A stretch of DNA of 64,000 nt, from contig NC_081824.1 in assembly GCF_030867095.1 (NCBI RefSeq), forward strand, positions 356,268,329 through 356,332,328. The letters run 5' to 3'. Shown here piece after piece: positions 1-12,565 of the stretch. The notes under the pieces are model-generated. The model ran no database searches, was not told the origin of the DNA, and was given only the letters and a program-made list of their open reading frames with translations. A program made the position numbers and the translations under genes. Source of the DNA: Alligator mississippiensis. Taxonomy: Eukaryota; Chordata; Crocodylia; Alligatoridae. Position 1 is the stretch's first letter. Each line of letters starts with the position of its first letter.

Positions 1-1417
1 TCAGTTACTAACTAGACAGTACATTGCAGTTTAGTCTATTAAATAAGAGGTTTGTGTTGCTGGAAGGTGACTGCTTAAAAATGCCCTTGGTTGTTATAGT
101 AAAATCTGATTTAGGATTGAAATACATCAATTGCTCCAATTTAACTACATCATTTAATTAAGCTAAGCCAAACAGATATAACAGAATCCTTTTGAGGTTT
201 TTACCAATTTAGAAGCTCCTTTAATTGTGAAATGTAATTGTTTTCAGTATTTTAATTTTAAAAAAATCACGCTCTGAGAACAATAGATCTATTCCACTTT
301 ATTCCATGGGCATCAATAGACTTTGAAGGATAATAAGGCTAATGTCTTAAATCCACAGAGGGAACAAATAAATAAAGAAATTTGGCATTTTATTGCAATA
401 CAATGAAAAAAGTTTTTTAAAGCTTTATTTTCAACTTAAAAAAAAAATTAAAACCCAAGAGTTCAGTCATGAGATATATTATGTAAGAATTCTAACTAAA
501 GCAACTAATATAAGTCATCGTTGTCTTAACACAAAAAAGTATTTCTCTCTTTAAGGTAAACATACTGCCATGAATGACTAATCTGCTGGAATCATTTTAT
601 TGCGTCTGTAGATGAATACAAATTAATGTTCTCTTTGAAATGTCATATTTCCCGAAACAAAGCTATGAAGCTCCTGGCAGTTCTAGTTTTCATAGGAAAG
701 GGATTTTCCCAGAAAAAGGACATTTATATTCTTTGGAAATAAAAATTCCTTTTCCCCGCTTTGGACCAAAGTGACAGCATCAGGATGATAGCTTAAATTA
801 TGAACCATGGAGTTTGACTGCTATAAAACAATTCAGAGTTGTTGAAATTCACTGCTCCAGTTTATTTCATTCTAGACTGCTTCTTTTATGAGAACTAGGT
901 TGGGATGCAAATTCAAACATGTATAAAAGTCAAACATTCAGAAAGCATGCATAGGTAAATACCATGCACTGGGTGGGATTAGGGGAAAAGAAACCAATAT
1001 TCCATTCAGGGAATACCTCCAATGCTAAAACTCTTTGCTATACTGGTATAAAACAGAAGGGATTCAGGTGCCTGCAAAAGCCTGCTTGCAGCAAAGAGTA
1101 AGAATTGAGCTGTGTGGCTTTCATGGAATCCCATGCTAAATCCCCTACATTTCTGTAGTACCCAGACCTCTTTTCTCCAGCAATACCACTCCCCCCTTGC
1201 TCCATACCTGTTTCTTCTGTGGGTTGAAGTGACCGTCTCTCCCTGCTTCTACCTTCATTCCAGCCTTTCTTTGGGTCACCTTCACCTGCCTCAGAAGCAG
1301 GCAGCCTGTTTTCCTAATGATGACAAGCAAAACTATAGCAATAGAAGCGGTCCAGAATGCTTACCCCCTCCTCTTCCTGGCAGTCAATAACAGGTCTGAG
1401 AGGCCACTGAAACTCAC
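1..1417 (-). other. TNFSF13B: TNFSF13B intron 1 (partial)
   Basis: AT-rich DNA downstream (on the minus strand) of the exon 1 splice donor at 1417/1418. It should be the start of TNFSF13B intron 1, with the remaining exons left of the window. I see no other exon, RNA gene or clear repeat here; the short open frames around 1112-1390 look like chance frames. Confidence 0.7.
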
Positions 1418-1741
1418 CTGCTTGGTACTTGCTGCTATCTGCAAGGAGGAGAAAGTAGGGATATCCACTTTATGCTTGTCCAGAGATACCAATGGCTGGG
1501 TTAGTGGTGATCTTTTCTGAACCTTGTAGATCAGCTCGCTGCGGAGAGTTGCTAATTCTGCTTTCAGTGTGATAACATAGTAAAGAGACACTGCTGCAAG
1601 ACAAGAGGACAGGAGCATTGCAAGCCACAGGAATGTGACAGAGAAAAGTCCCTTGTTGCTCAACCCAACAGCATGGGGGGCAGGAGGAGAGGAGTTGGTA
1701 TCCTTCTGTTGGACGGTGTGCAAATAGTCCACAGATTTCAT
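1418..1741 (-). CDS. TNFSF13B: TNFSF13B (BAFF) exon 1, 5' coding part
   Basis: This is the first coding exon of the TNF-family cytokine BAFF, a type II membrane protein that is cleaved to a soluble trimer and sustains B cells. The 108 codons give a short cytoplasmic tail, a hydrophobic anchor at residues about 31-55 (GLFSVTFLWLAMLLSSCL...) and then an LKAELATLRSEL stalk. The anchor and stalk resemble the human sequence (LLAATLLLALLSCCL, LQGDLASLRAEL). The exon ends in phase 0 at a strong donor, CAG|GTGAGT (1418/1417). The receptor-binding TNF domain is in later exons outside the window. I chose the ATG at 1741 (AGG before it, purine at -3, MKSVDYLH start). An in-frame ATG at 1870 would add 43 residues without an obvious family counterpart. 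Neighbours ABHD13 and LIG4 support the identification by synteny. Confidence 0.85.
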
Positions 1742-2950
1742 CCTTGCACTTTCCTTACTAAAGTCAGAGGGAATATTCAGTTGCAGCTTCTTCTGAGGTA
1801 TAATCCATTTTGTCAGTTGCACTGTGAAACTAAGGGCATCCAGAATAAGTGACCAAAACGGCCAGATCATTTCCTGTCATATGAAGCTGTTGATACAAAC
1901 ATTCAAGTTTAATGAACAGGGTGAGTGTCTGTCTAAGATCCAGTCTCCCCTTAGTTTTCTCCTTTCTGCTCTGCATTTTGGCAATTCATATTTGCCATCA
2001 GACTGCTTGCTTAATCTACCTTCCTCATTTTTCTTTCAACTATTAATTTTTATGGCAACTTGCCACTGCCTTTATATTCAGACACAACTGATACCAGTTA
2101 TATCCTGCAGCTTATCTAACAGGGCAGAAGAAATGAAAGGCTTACTGGTAGGGTGGCATATTCTTTCTGATACTAACTGATATAGTATAATCTTTAAACA
2201 AAGAAATCTGTTATTTTTCTAAGAGTGGAAATACATCTAGGCAAATGAGATAATTCTTATCATCAGGAGGGTAGGGAAGAAAGGCTACAAGACAAAAAGT
2301 TTCCCAAGTGAAGTGGCAGTGTTGCCATCTCATCAATGATAGAAAGTTGCAGGCTCACAGGTAGGTAGAAAGTTCAATAGTAGAAAGTTGCAAGTATTTT
2401 TAACAACTTTATTTCTAACAACTTGAGAGAGAATAACTTAGTACAATTTATTGAATGCATTTTTTTATTCTATGATAAGAGTTCAAGCATTTGGACAAGG
2501 GATTATACCAATGACTGAGAAAAGAACATAGAGCAGCTAATTCCAAACATAGGAAATAAATGTAAATCTACCTGCTTCATTTTATAACAATTTTATATCA
2601 GTCAATTTTCAAGGTCCTCAATTATCTAGCTGAAGGTCTAGGCGTAAGACTCAGGAATGAGGATTGCAGTTAGCGGTTTAGTAGAACTTTCTGTCACAAG
2701 GCTTTCTCTGGGGTGGATCCAAGACTATAACAAACACCTGTGGGTAGTAATCTCACTACCTTCCACTGGTATGTGAAGTGTGCTTTTTTTCTCCTCTGAC
2801 CTTGACTTTGCATTCTCCAACACTGCTGCATAAAAACATTCTAAGTGTACATGATAAAAAAAAGAACAAGCTATTCATAACTGATGTTAAGCATATTAAT
2901 ATACTAGTGCAAGGTGCTCAGATGCTATGATCTGGGTGCTAGAAGAAAAT
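1742..2950. other. TNFSF13B upstream flank
   Basis: Sequence 5' of the BAFF start codon. It must hold the 5' UTR and promoter, but I see no CpG island and no convincing TATA box close to the gene, so the transcription start is not placed. The coding frame stays open up to an ATG at 1870. No repeat is recognised with confidence. Confidence 0.4.
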
Positions 2951-3300
2951 TCTATATAAAAACCTTAGTCTGTCTGTCTGTAACACTTTATTTGCACTCT
3001 GATTGGTTGTCTTGGCAGCCAATCACAATGCTTACTGAAACAACCAATCAGAGCGCTCTGCACAGAGACACATGTGGTGGAGCACTGCCATGACAGTGGG
3101 GATGGAGGCTCCTTGGAGGCGGCACAAGGTGGGGTGGGAAATGGGGTTGGGACCATGGTGGCAAGGGGGAGACTGGGGTCAGACCCACTGTGGCAGGGGA
3201 ATGAGGCAGGGGGTAGAATGGGCCTGGACCTGAACCACCGGGGGGAATGGGGTTGGGCCCAAAGCGATGGGGGAAGGGGTTGTAAGGGAGTAATCCAAAA
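2951..3300. repeat. CCAAT-bearing hairpin with a GC-rich tail
   Basis: A perfect 14-bp inverted repeat, CTCTGATTGGTTGT (2997-3010) and ACAACCAATCAGAG (3040-3053), encloses a third CCAAT (3019-3023). A TATATAAAA-like string (2952-2960) and a short TCTG run lie just before it. A G-rich tract follows to about 3290, with many GGGG runs unlike the AT-rich surroundings. It may be a promoter-bearing or structured interspersed repeat; the family is not recognised. Confidence 0.4.
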
Positions 3301-3574
3301 TTACTAACAACTAGCTAAAACCTTTCTGGGATGTTTAACTGAAAATTTCATTTCATGAAAAAAAAAGCTTGCCCATGGTCAACACAGAAAGGTTGTGGTC
3401 AAATCAGGAACTGAAACCAAAATATGCTGAGTTCCAGTACAGTGCCATCACCACAAAAGCATTCTTTCTCTGTAGGAAACTTCATTATGAGATGTACTTG
3501 TTTTAACATGAATCTTGAATAAGAGGGTGAGATGACTCATGCATTTGAAAGATGGCTCGGGGATAACAATCTAA

Positions 3575-5058
3575 GGGCGCATTCACACATGCAAGCACAT
3601 GCGCTTGCAGCAGCTCAGATAGAAGCGGTACAAGTTTGAGCCAGGGATTTTTGCCTCAGCGCACATGCCCAGACATGTACTTTGGTGTAGGGTAAGTTGT
3701 GCCACTTGGGGCAAAATAACCCTGCCTGGCTTCTCCTGGATTTGCAGCCAGGGCCAGCACCTGTGCTGTTCCCATCAGTACAAGAACCTGCCCTGACAAG
3801 TAGCTCAGGGCTACTCCCTCTCAGGGACTTCTGGGGCCCAGCCAATTGGTACCTGTGGACACTATCCCTTGTACCAGCTGGAACAGCCCTGAGAGTTCCC
3901 TGTACCCTCTACCCACTGCAGCAGTCTGGCAGTGGGGGCTACTGCCTGACTGTGACCTGCTGCACACCTGCGACCCAGATGGGGATGGCACAGCCAGTAG
4001 AGGCACGTGCACCTCTGGGCCAGCTGCCAGTGGGCTGTGGCTGCAGGGTACTACTACCATGTGTGCCCTCTACCTGGCCATCTGGGCATGTATCGCCTGG
4101 AAGATGTTCCCAGCATGGTGGCCTGCTCTGAACTGTCAAAGCATATCCTTCTGACCCCAAGTGGCCAGGAGGTCAGCTACCTCCATCTGGGTCCAAGGTT
4201 TCAGCTCTGAGCAGGCAGGGTCCTGCCACTGCCCTCCCTAGCAGGAATTCTGGTGTTCCCTATTGGGAAACTGAAAAATCCCTGATAAAAAAATCCCAAA
4301 GTCACTCTGTAAAATACCCTGAAATCCATGTTCCTCCACAATTAAAACAAATGACCACTATATAGAGTGAGACACAGAGATCAGTTGGGCAATGTTTTAT
4401 TGATATATCTACAGTGTTAAAGCAATTTGGACGCTTACTAGTGTCTCTATCATCAGAATAAAATGAATTCTAAATACCTATATGTTTTGTTGCCCCCCAC
4501 AGGAGCCACAGTCCCCCCACGGGGGCCAAATGGCTCCTGCAGGGGCTACTTCTCCTGCAGGGCCCACATGCCCCACCCCCCCAGTTGCTCCCCCAGCCCC
4601 TCGGATTGCTGCCCCACCTGGCCCAATCCCCCGCCAGCTCCTGCAGCCCCCCAATGGCTGCCCCACCCAGCCCCCAAAACCCCTGCATGGCCTGGCCCCA
4701 TCCCCTGCTTGCACACCCAGGCCCCTGATGCTTGCCCCTCCACCTCAACATGGGCAGGCAGCGTGCTTCAGCACCAGGGTGAGGGCCAGCCATAGAGATG
4801 TTCTGGCTGCTACCAGAGCATTTCTGTGTAGGACCCAGCCTTCAGTTACCTCAGGGTACAGCCCAGGACCATGCCCTGCCCCACTTTGTTCCACTGCGGG
4901 TTTTTTGACCCCTGGATATCCAGGGGTCTAATTTTGCCCCTGTGCTGCAAATTTGCAGCACAGGGAATGTTTTCTTGTTCCTGCACATGCCTCTTGCAGC
5001 ATTTCAAAGGAGTTTGAGACGCTACATGATGCACGTGTGCGCTCACCTGGATGAGCCC
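3575..5058 (+). mobile_element. GC-rich TIR DNA transposon, family F copy 1
   Basis: A non-autonomous element of about 1.5 kb. The left end (GGGCGCATTCACACATGCAA...) and the right end read in reverse (GGGGCTCATCCAGGTGAGCG...) form an imperfect terminal inverted repeat. Segments shared with copies at 42668 and 48777 include GCCACTTGGGGCAAAATAACC, a TTGGGCAATGTTTTATTGATAT block and ACCCCTGGATATCCAGGGGT near the right end. The interior is C-rich with chance proline-rich frames and no transposase. Superfamily is not assigned; no clean target duplication was found. Confidence 0.7.
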
Positions 5059-8000
5059 CAAGAGTTTAAAAACAAATTTGAAAAATATTTATTTAAAAAA
5101 AAAAGGGGCGGGGGGGAACATGTCAGTGCTATTATGTAGATTAGGCATTCACTGAAGTCCAAGCCAGGCTACAGTTGTACTCCATAAGCAGAAGGATTAA
5201 TAGACATTAAGTAATACAATACAGCATGGGTTCCTCTATAAGGGTGTAAAGCCAGCCTGGCCTACCTGGGTGCACAAGATGGCACAAAGCAGCAGAGATA
5301 CCAGGGGAGGGATTAGAAAAGTGAGTATTCATCTTACCAAACAGGTTATTCCAAGTACTCTCTTGGGATGCCTTTATTTCCAAAGTGGTCTATCAGCTTC
5401 TGTCCATATCTGATACATTTGTTCCCCATAAAGAAAAGAGGTTATATTTGCTTTGCTCCTACTTAAGAGGCATATGCAGAGTTTTCTGAGACAAAGTGCA
5501 CATTTCTGCTAAGGTGATTCATAGCACCTTCAATCATTAGCAACTGCCCACATGATACACAATTCAGGAAGTCTCCAACTCATGCAGGACCTGGCATAAC
5601 GATGAAACTCCAAATAGAGCCATCTTGGCTGTGCATTTTGCATATGTTCATTTTTTAAATCAATAACCTTAATGCTGGCAGTGAGTGGAGTGCTGCCCAT
5701 ACGTTTTAGGCAAAAGCATGTAATATATTATTTGTTTAAAATAAAAAAATATATATTTTAATTTTTTATTTAAATTATCAGGTTAATACACATATATAAA
5801 TTATATCTTTTTCACCCTGCCTCTTCAGTACTTTTGACACAGGACTAGGCACAGTACATTGTAGATAACTGAAGAATAAGAAGTGTAAAGGAGCCACCCA
5901 TTTTGGTAGCATTTAGAGAGAGTAATATAGCAAAATAACCCATAACATAGCCAGGTTCAAAAAGAGCATACAACTTCCTAATTCAAAAGTGATAAGAAAT
6001 TTTGTACCAAATTCTATAAAAATCAGGATCAATACTGAATATGCATTTCTTTTTGGACAGTAAAATGTGGTTTCCTGGCTTCTCTGCTGTACTTTGTGTA
6101 ATGCTATTTTATTCCCCTTTGTTTTTCCTTCTTTCCAACATAGATTCTAGTATCCCACTTACCTCCTTCATAAAAGGCATAGCACTTAGTTCTATTCAGG
6201 CTGATTGCAATAGCAGTTTTCTCAGAACCTCTTCTCCTGCAAATGCAGGACTATTCCTTGTTATTCACCCCAGTATACAAAGCAAATTGATGGACAACCT
6301 GCATCTACTAGCCCATTGAATGCTTGGTAAATGTGGCTATTAGAATGGATTGAAAGAGAAGGCAGAGAATAGAACAGAAAGAGGAGAGATTAGAAAAAGA
6401 CTAATATTGAAAACTGGGGAGGAAGGGGGATTGGCAGGAGGCGGGGGGGGGCACAGAGGAAGCAGGTTACAAACAGAAAGTAAAACAATCAGAGACATTT
6501 GAGCAGATTTATATTTTGGAAGTTTCCATTTAAAGGAAACCCCTAAGTCCATTTGGCTTGAGCTGGACAACACAAAGCTTATCATGGCCTGAATTATGAG
6601 TAGTTTCATACTCAACAGCATAAAAAAAATATGGTTGCATTTCTCTTAGACCTTCAGCACTGCTGAGCTAAAAATGAGTTGATAACGTGATATAAACAAG
6701 AAGCCCTCCTGTGCCATCTGGAAGCAGATGGTCTCCCAATCTCATAGGCCAAAGTACTCATACAAACCCATTAGCAGCAGGGAGCATAGGTCTCAGGGTC
6801 TTAGTAGTGCCAAGGCATAACATTATATACTCACAGCCAGATCTTTCTATACACTGCTGCTGAGTCGATGTGGAACAGAAGTTGACTGCCTCTGTGTTGC
6901 CTTTCACTTTCAAATTTTGTAAATGGTTGGCACAGTGAGCTGGAAGATAAAACAGTCTTTGCCTGTCCAAGACAGCAGGTGGAGTTAGTTCCTTTGCTGC
7001 TTCCTGAATTGAGAGGCAGTATTTATCTAGGACATTGAACATAATGCAATGATGTCATTGCACAAATTATTTATCTTCCTATTTTTGAAAGTTTGCACTT
7101 TCTTGGGGTGTAACACTAGGGTTTTTATTCAAAAGAAAGCCTGCAAATCCTAAACACAAATACACAAGTGCCAAAATGCCTAAACACACAAAATACCTCA
7201 TGACATACACCCACGCACAGCCTGAGGCTGACAGAAAAGTAAACTTCTCCCATGTCAGTGTGCGCACACATTTTTATACTTCCACTTACTAATGGCATAT
7301 AATCATGTTGCCATATCATGAAATTAGATTCGAAGAAAAAAAAAAAAAGAAGCTATTTCCAAGATATTCTGATGCAACTAGTTATTTGGGATTCCTAACT
7401 TAAAACATTTAAGGAGTCTTTTAGGAAGACTCGAGAGAAAATAAAACCCTTCAAACAGTTCCTCACACTGAATAATTAATATCGGAGACCAATTAGTACC
7501 TCTAAAAAAATCCTGGTCCTTATGACTAGGTACCAATTTTTAAGGTACTGGGATTTACATTTTTAACCATATTCAACATAAACAAAATGATAAAGATATT
7601 TTCAACATTAATTTGCAATGAATTCCATGACCTAGAATTCCCTAACTCCCAAAAGTGCTTCCTTCCCCTGATTAAAAGCCACTCCTAGGGCCCTGGCAAA
7701 TATTGCAATATGTGTTAATCCAGGATAGAGCTGCCCCCTGCTTGATCCCTGGAATCAGGCTGGACAGTGCCTCAGGTGCCAATATGGCCCTAGCAGTTGC
7801 ATGATTTGGATTAAGAATTGTTATGCTTTATCCCAAGCATCAGATGTGCATAGCAGGACACATGATGTTTGGGATGGGGCATGAAATTCCTCAGATCCCA
7901 ATTGTGCCCTTATTTTCACACCTGCCAGGGGCATTAGTGTAGTTATAAAATACTTGAAGGGGGGTGGGGGACAGACAACATATTCATGACCTGTATGTAA

Positions 8001-9057
8001 CCCTGTCAACACAATACTTCAAGTTTCAAATATTAAACATCCCAGTCTTACGCTGTTTAATCAATGCTGTTTCATTTTAGTTATAATTAAACTACCTGAA
8101 AAAGCAAACCAGATGACATGCCCAGATATTTTGAATGCACAAGACAGACATAACCACAATTATAGATACTGTCAACAGGTTTTTCTACTGAACAGAGAAA
8201 AGGTTTTGAGAAATACTCAAACTCATGGTTTCCGACTATGCCTTATTCACAGACAGGCAGCTCTTCACCCTTGTTTTGACTTCTCAGTAGTGCAGCCTCC
8301 TCCGAATTCATGTAGTGCAAATATTATATTCCTTTTATCTAATGTTTCTGTTGACTTAATTTGTGCCATCTATATATAAATACATTTATCAGCCTGTTTA
8401 TCACATTGCACTACTTATATTGTATACACACATTGCATGCATGCAATATATAATTTAATGTAGTAGTACTGAAAGCACGTATTTGTATACATTTAATAAG
8501 AACTTTTACATCCTCTTTTTATATTTTAAAAGTATTCAGTATTTAAATATTACGGTAAATGGCTTTTATGAACTATGATGTATAGTTTCATTGCATCCAG
8601 GTTTTTTATATGTCAAGCAATCCAAGTGCCTTTTATTCTGTACTTGATAAAATCAATTGTCTAGTAATTAAGTGTATTTAACTACCTTTCAAAAATTAGA
8701 CCTAGTTCTTCAGGGCAGTAGCTATTTACATTACCTGTGTGCATGAGGAACATTCACAGCAGTATTGTGCATTCAGGTACAATGTTTTATAAGTGACACA
8801 GCTCTTCCTTGCATTTATCCTTTCATTTTACTTTTATAGTTGTTTACCTTAGAACGAAATGGATGAGAATTTTGGAAGCTCCAATAGCAGGTTTCAAGTT
8901 TCTGTTCTCCATGAGCACATTGACATGAGACATTTACTGTGGAGCTGCCTGAACATCTCAGCGTCTACATATGAGGTCCTATTAGACTGCAGAAAACTAA
9001 TGAACTCTGCCAAGGGTTAGTACTTGTAAATACAAGTATTGTCCTGCTGCGGCATTC
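5059..9057. other. Intergenic, AT-rich
   Basis: Mostly AT-rich DNA between TNFSF13B and ABHD13. There is AT low-complexity sequence near 5720-5800, a poly-G run near 6441-6450 and an A run near 7337-7349. The stretch at 7680-7800 is richer in GC and may be an old repeat remnant. No gene or RNA is recognised; the short open frames do not look coding. Confidence 0.5.
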
Positions 9058-9367
9058 TTTAGTGCACAGCAACACATGTGAACACACTGATGGGGCTGGC
9101 TGGGGCATGAGTGTGCTTCAGTGAAGGGCTGTCTGCCAGCTAGCCCTGCACTGGAGCACCCTCATGCCTCAGCAAACCCCTCTGCAGCACGTTGAGCCAA
9201 GTAGGAGCAGCCCTTGGACTGGCAGGCTGATCCCCAGGGTCCCCTGCCAGCCAGGGCTGCTCTGACCCGGCTTAACATGCTGCGGTCCCAGATGCACATG
9301 AAGACAGTGCCCAAGAGCAATAAACTCCTGGTACAATATGCACCAGAGTTTACTGCTCTGTGCTAAT
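9058..9367. mobile_element. Possible GC-rich DNA transposon
   Basis: A sharply bounded GC-rich block inside AT-rich DNA. Its left edge reads TTTAGTGCACAGCAAC and its right edge, reversed, reads TATTAGCACAGAGCAGT, which could be a weak terminal inverted repeat. The family is not recognised and the call rests on base composition plus these ends. Confidence 0.35.
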
Positions 9368-9684
9368 AGTACATACATTTAGATGCACTCTCTAGGTATG
9401 AAGAGAAATGGGTGAAAGTAGTACTATGACCAGTTTTGTGAATCAGGAGAGAAAAGCACCAAATTTATTAAGTGTAGAGAAAAAAGAAAAAAAACAAAAC
9501 AAAACACTCTATCACTAAATAGCTGCAATGAACAAAACTAACTGTTAGTCACTTTTTCTGAACTTAGTGGCTTATCAATGATAGTATAGGCAGCCAGATG
9601 TACCTTGAGATGTACCTTGAGGCTAGCCTGATACAAAGAAGACTGAGAGAAAGGTAAACTGCTAAGTAATGGCTAATTGAATAA

Positions 9685-9905
9685 TAAATGCATAAGCTTT
9701 CGTGGGCAAGATACTATGAACGGATATATGCAGAGCAAGCTATAAAATAAACAGTGATTTAAACACAAAAGATGAAGTGAGCTCTTATTCACAAAAGTGA
9801 AGTGGTGAACTGGAACAGAGATGCCTAAGGTTCGTCTTTACCTTGCTTTCTGCCTGGCTTCAAGCTAACATGGCTAACTACCACTCTCTGCTCTACAATA
9901 TCATA
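9685..9905. repeat. Unclassified interspersed repeat fragment
   Basis: Contains ATAAGCTTTCGTGGGC followed by GCTAACATGGCTAACTACC, strings I associate with a common reptile interspersed repeat, possibly Penelope-like. No coding capacity is visible. Classification is uncertain. Confidence 0.35.
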
Positions 9906-10116
9906 GTTCTGAGAACACATTAAGAACAAGAAAAGCCTAGATAAGACCAGGTATATAACTAGCAAATTTTTAACTGGTCTCAGGATGCTTACTCCAAAGG
10001 TGACTTAAGAGGTTTTTACATTGGCTTTGTATTTTCACCTCATTTTCAAACCAGTTCAAGTAGCAAAGTATTCCAACAGGTCTCAGTCCTCTGGGTAAGA
10101 TGGAGACAGCCTAAAT

Positions 10117-10841
10117 CAGAGGTTGATAACCATTTTGGCTGGAACACCAAACATACCCCATGCCTTGATTTGGCATGCTGGGGCAGACTGGGGTGAGGGG
10201 GTCACAGCCTGATCCTCATTGCTGGCAGCACCTGCACATGTGCCTCTGGGTGAACTGTGAGGGAGCAGGCCAGGGTTGTGCTGCCTCGGCCCCTTCCCTA
10301 CCCTGCGACTTAGATCACAAGTGCAGTTCCCACCAGCCTGGAGCCCAGGTAGCTATTTGCAGCCTGCCTGCTGCAGCTGGCTAGAACTCAGGCTGGCTAT
10401 GGCAGACAGCTGCAAGGCTGCAAACAGTTGCATCAGGCTCCAGAGCCTCAGCACCAGCTCCAGGCTGGTGGTGGGTGCACATGTGACTCCGGGTTGACGG
10501 TGAGGGAGGGGCCTAGAGCAGCATAACCCCAGCCCTTCCCTACCGTTTGCCATGAGGTTTGTGTGCAGCTGCACTGCCCCAGAACCCAGCCAAGAGTCCT
10601 GGAGCAGCTGTTTGCAGCCTCCCATTTCCCTGCCATAGCTGGCCAGGGCTCTGGGCAGCTGCTGTCAGCCATAGAGCCCAGGCTGCTTGCAGCAGGGCTT
10701 GGGACCTCCCCGCTGTCTGATTGTGAGCAGCCCAGGCTCTATGGCTGGCACCAGCTGCCCAGAGTGGGCTGGCTATGGCATGCTGAGCAAACTGGCCTCA
10801 TACCATGGTCTGGCATGTGTGCTGGGGGTTGAAGATGCCTG
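10117..10841. mobile_element. Non-autonomous hAT-like element
   Basis: A GC-rich island of about 725 bp. Its left end CAGAGGTTGATAACC and its right end, reversed CAGGCATCTTCAACC, match the CAGxGGTTxxxAACC termini of hAT elements. The flanking octamers GCCTAAAT and CACTGAAT match at 5 of 8 positions, as a decayed 8-bp target duplication might. Inside are repeated modules about tests such as GGTGCACATGTG..CCTCC and TTTGCAGCCT. No transposase is present. Confidence 0.55.
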
Positions 10842-12342
10842 CACTGAATCTTTTTGCAAATGTAATAAGGTGCAATGGATGGCCAAGTCTAGATTCAATA
10901 CTGTTACTTTCAGAGAGGGAGGCCAAGTTATTAGGTTCAGGAATCAATGTCACTAATTTAGTAATTGATTTACTATCTTCCTCTGAAGTAACAGAAGCTT
11001 TTCAAGAATCTGGCATCCAACATGGGCAGCCTCTATCCTCTAGGTACATTGACTTATTCAGTGAATCATTTCAAAATCTCTGCCTGTTAAACACACAGCA
11101 GTTACCATACAATCAGAAGACTACATTCATACTGAAGACAGGTCAAACAAATAGGAACAAGACATTAGTAGCACTTTTAATGTATCAATTTATTGCATAT
11201 GTCAGTACATAAAAATAGAAAATGTGTTTTGTAAAATCAATTGTATTGTAAAAACCAGAATAGAATGAAAGTGTTTGTAAAAACTGCCATGGTTAGCACA
11301 TATACTGCAACATTTATGCTTAGTTTACAAGATATAGAATTAAAAAGTTCTTTAAAAGAAACTCCTACTTGAACTGAATAAAGAAAAAAAAAAAACCAGA
11401 AGAAAATGCATCACTTGAACATTCTGAGAGTAATTCTGAATTTGAAATATCAGTTTTATTTAAATACTGAATATGATTCTTGCATATACTTTACACTTCC
11501 GCATGGTTCTATTGTAAACTATATGGACTGAACAATATTATAAAACTTACTGTCAACAGGACATACTAATCCTGGTTTGAGCCTGCCATGTGCAGGAGGC
11601 ACTGGTATTATTTTTGGCAAAAGTGCCTCTTGCACAAGTTGCACATTAAAAAAAAAAGTGATGAAGTGAAATATGAATGGAGATATAGGTACATCTCTGC
11701 TAATTTCAAATGCCATGTCTTGGGATTTGAGGGGTTCAAAAATTCAGCCTGGTTTGTCACCACAGAGCACCCAAGATTGACATCACCGATTAGCCAGGAG
11801 ATGCTGACATGCATATTATTTCATACTATATAGATGAATTCATCCCGCTCAATATATATCTACCCTTACAACTGGGAGATTGTCCACAAATATCAAGTGT
11901 CAAATACATTTGTGCTATATTACTCATAATTTTACCTGAGAACGGACATAAGGGCAGCTATATTAGTCGTTTTTTCCTTATTTAAAATTCCAGCTTATCT
12001 TTGTGTTTCACAGTTTCAAAATTTGGGGCTGGGAAAGTGTAAACATGGATCAGTAGACAGTCATAAGTGTTTCCACAGATTAGAGCAAAAAGGAAAAAGT
12101 GCTTGTGCACTGGGTAACTTTTCACAATGACTCTATTAGCAGTTAGTCTACTTTGTCCAATTCATTTGAAATCTATCATAAACCTTTTATAAAAGACTGA
12201 CACCATCCCTACTTTTAAACCCAAAGGTGACTGTGTAAATCCTGTAATCATGGTCCTCACTTCTCAAACATACGCATAATTCATACTTCTCATAGTTAAA
12301 CACATACTCTTTCATATTTTTCCCTAAGATGGTATATTCTAT
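10842..12342. other. Intergenic, AT-rich
   Basis: AT-rich intergenic DNA between two hAT-like elements. I see A runs near 11383-11395 and 11646-11656 but no gene, RNA or clear repeat. Confidence 0.5.
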
Positions 12343-12565
12343 CTGATGGTGGCCACCCTGCAGCACAAGTGCCATAAATGGCACGAGGCAGCTTGTGTGT
12401 GTGGCATATGGCATATCAGAGAGGGAGTAGCAAGCACAAGGACAAATAGGGCAGGAAACAAAGCAGCACAACAGGCTAAGCGGGGGAAGGGGAGTGGCAT
12501 GGCACTTGGGAGGAGTGTAGAGCTTACCTAGAGATATGCCAGCCAAAAAAGGTTGGGTCCCACTG
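12343..12565 (-). mobile_element. Short hAT-like element
   Basis: About 220 bp. The left end CTGATGGTGGCCACC and the reversed right end CAGTGGGACCCAACCTTTTT are hAT-like termini. The interior (GCCATAAATGGCACGAGGCAGC...) resembles the element at 51252-51466, so both probably belong to one family. No clean target duplication. Confidence 0.55.
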
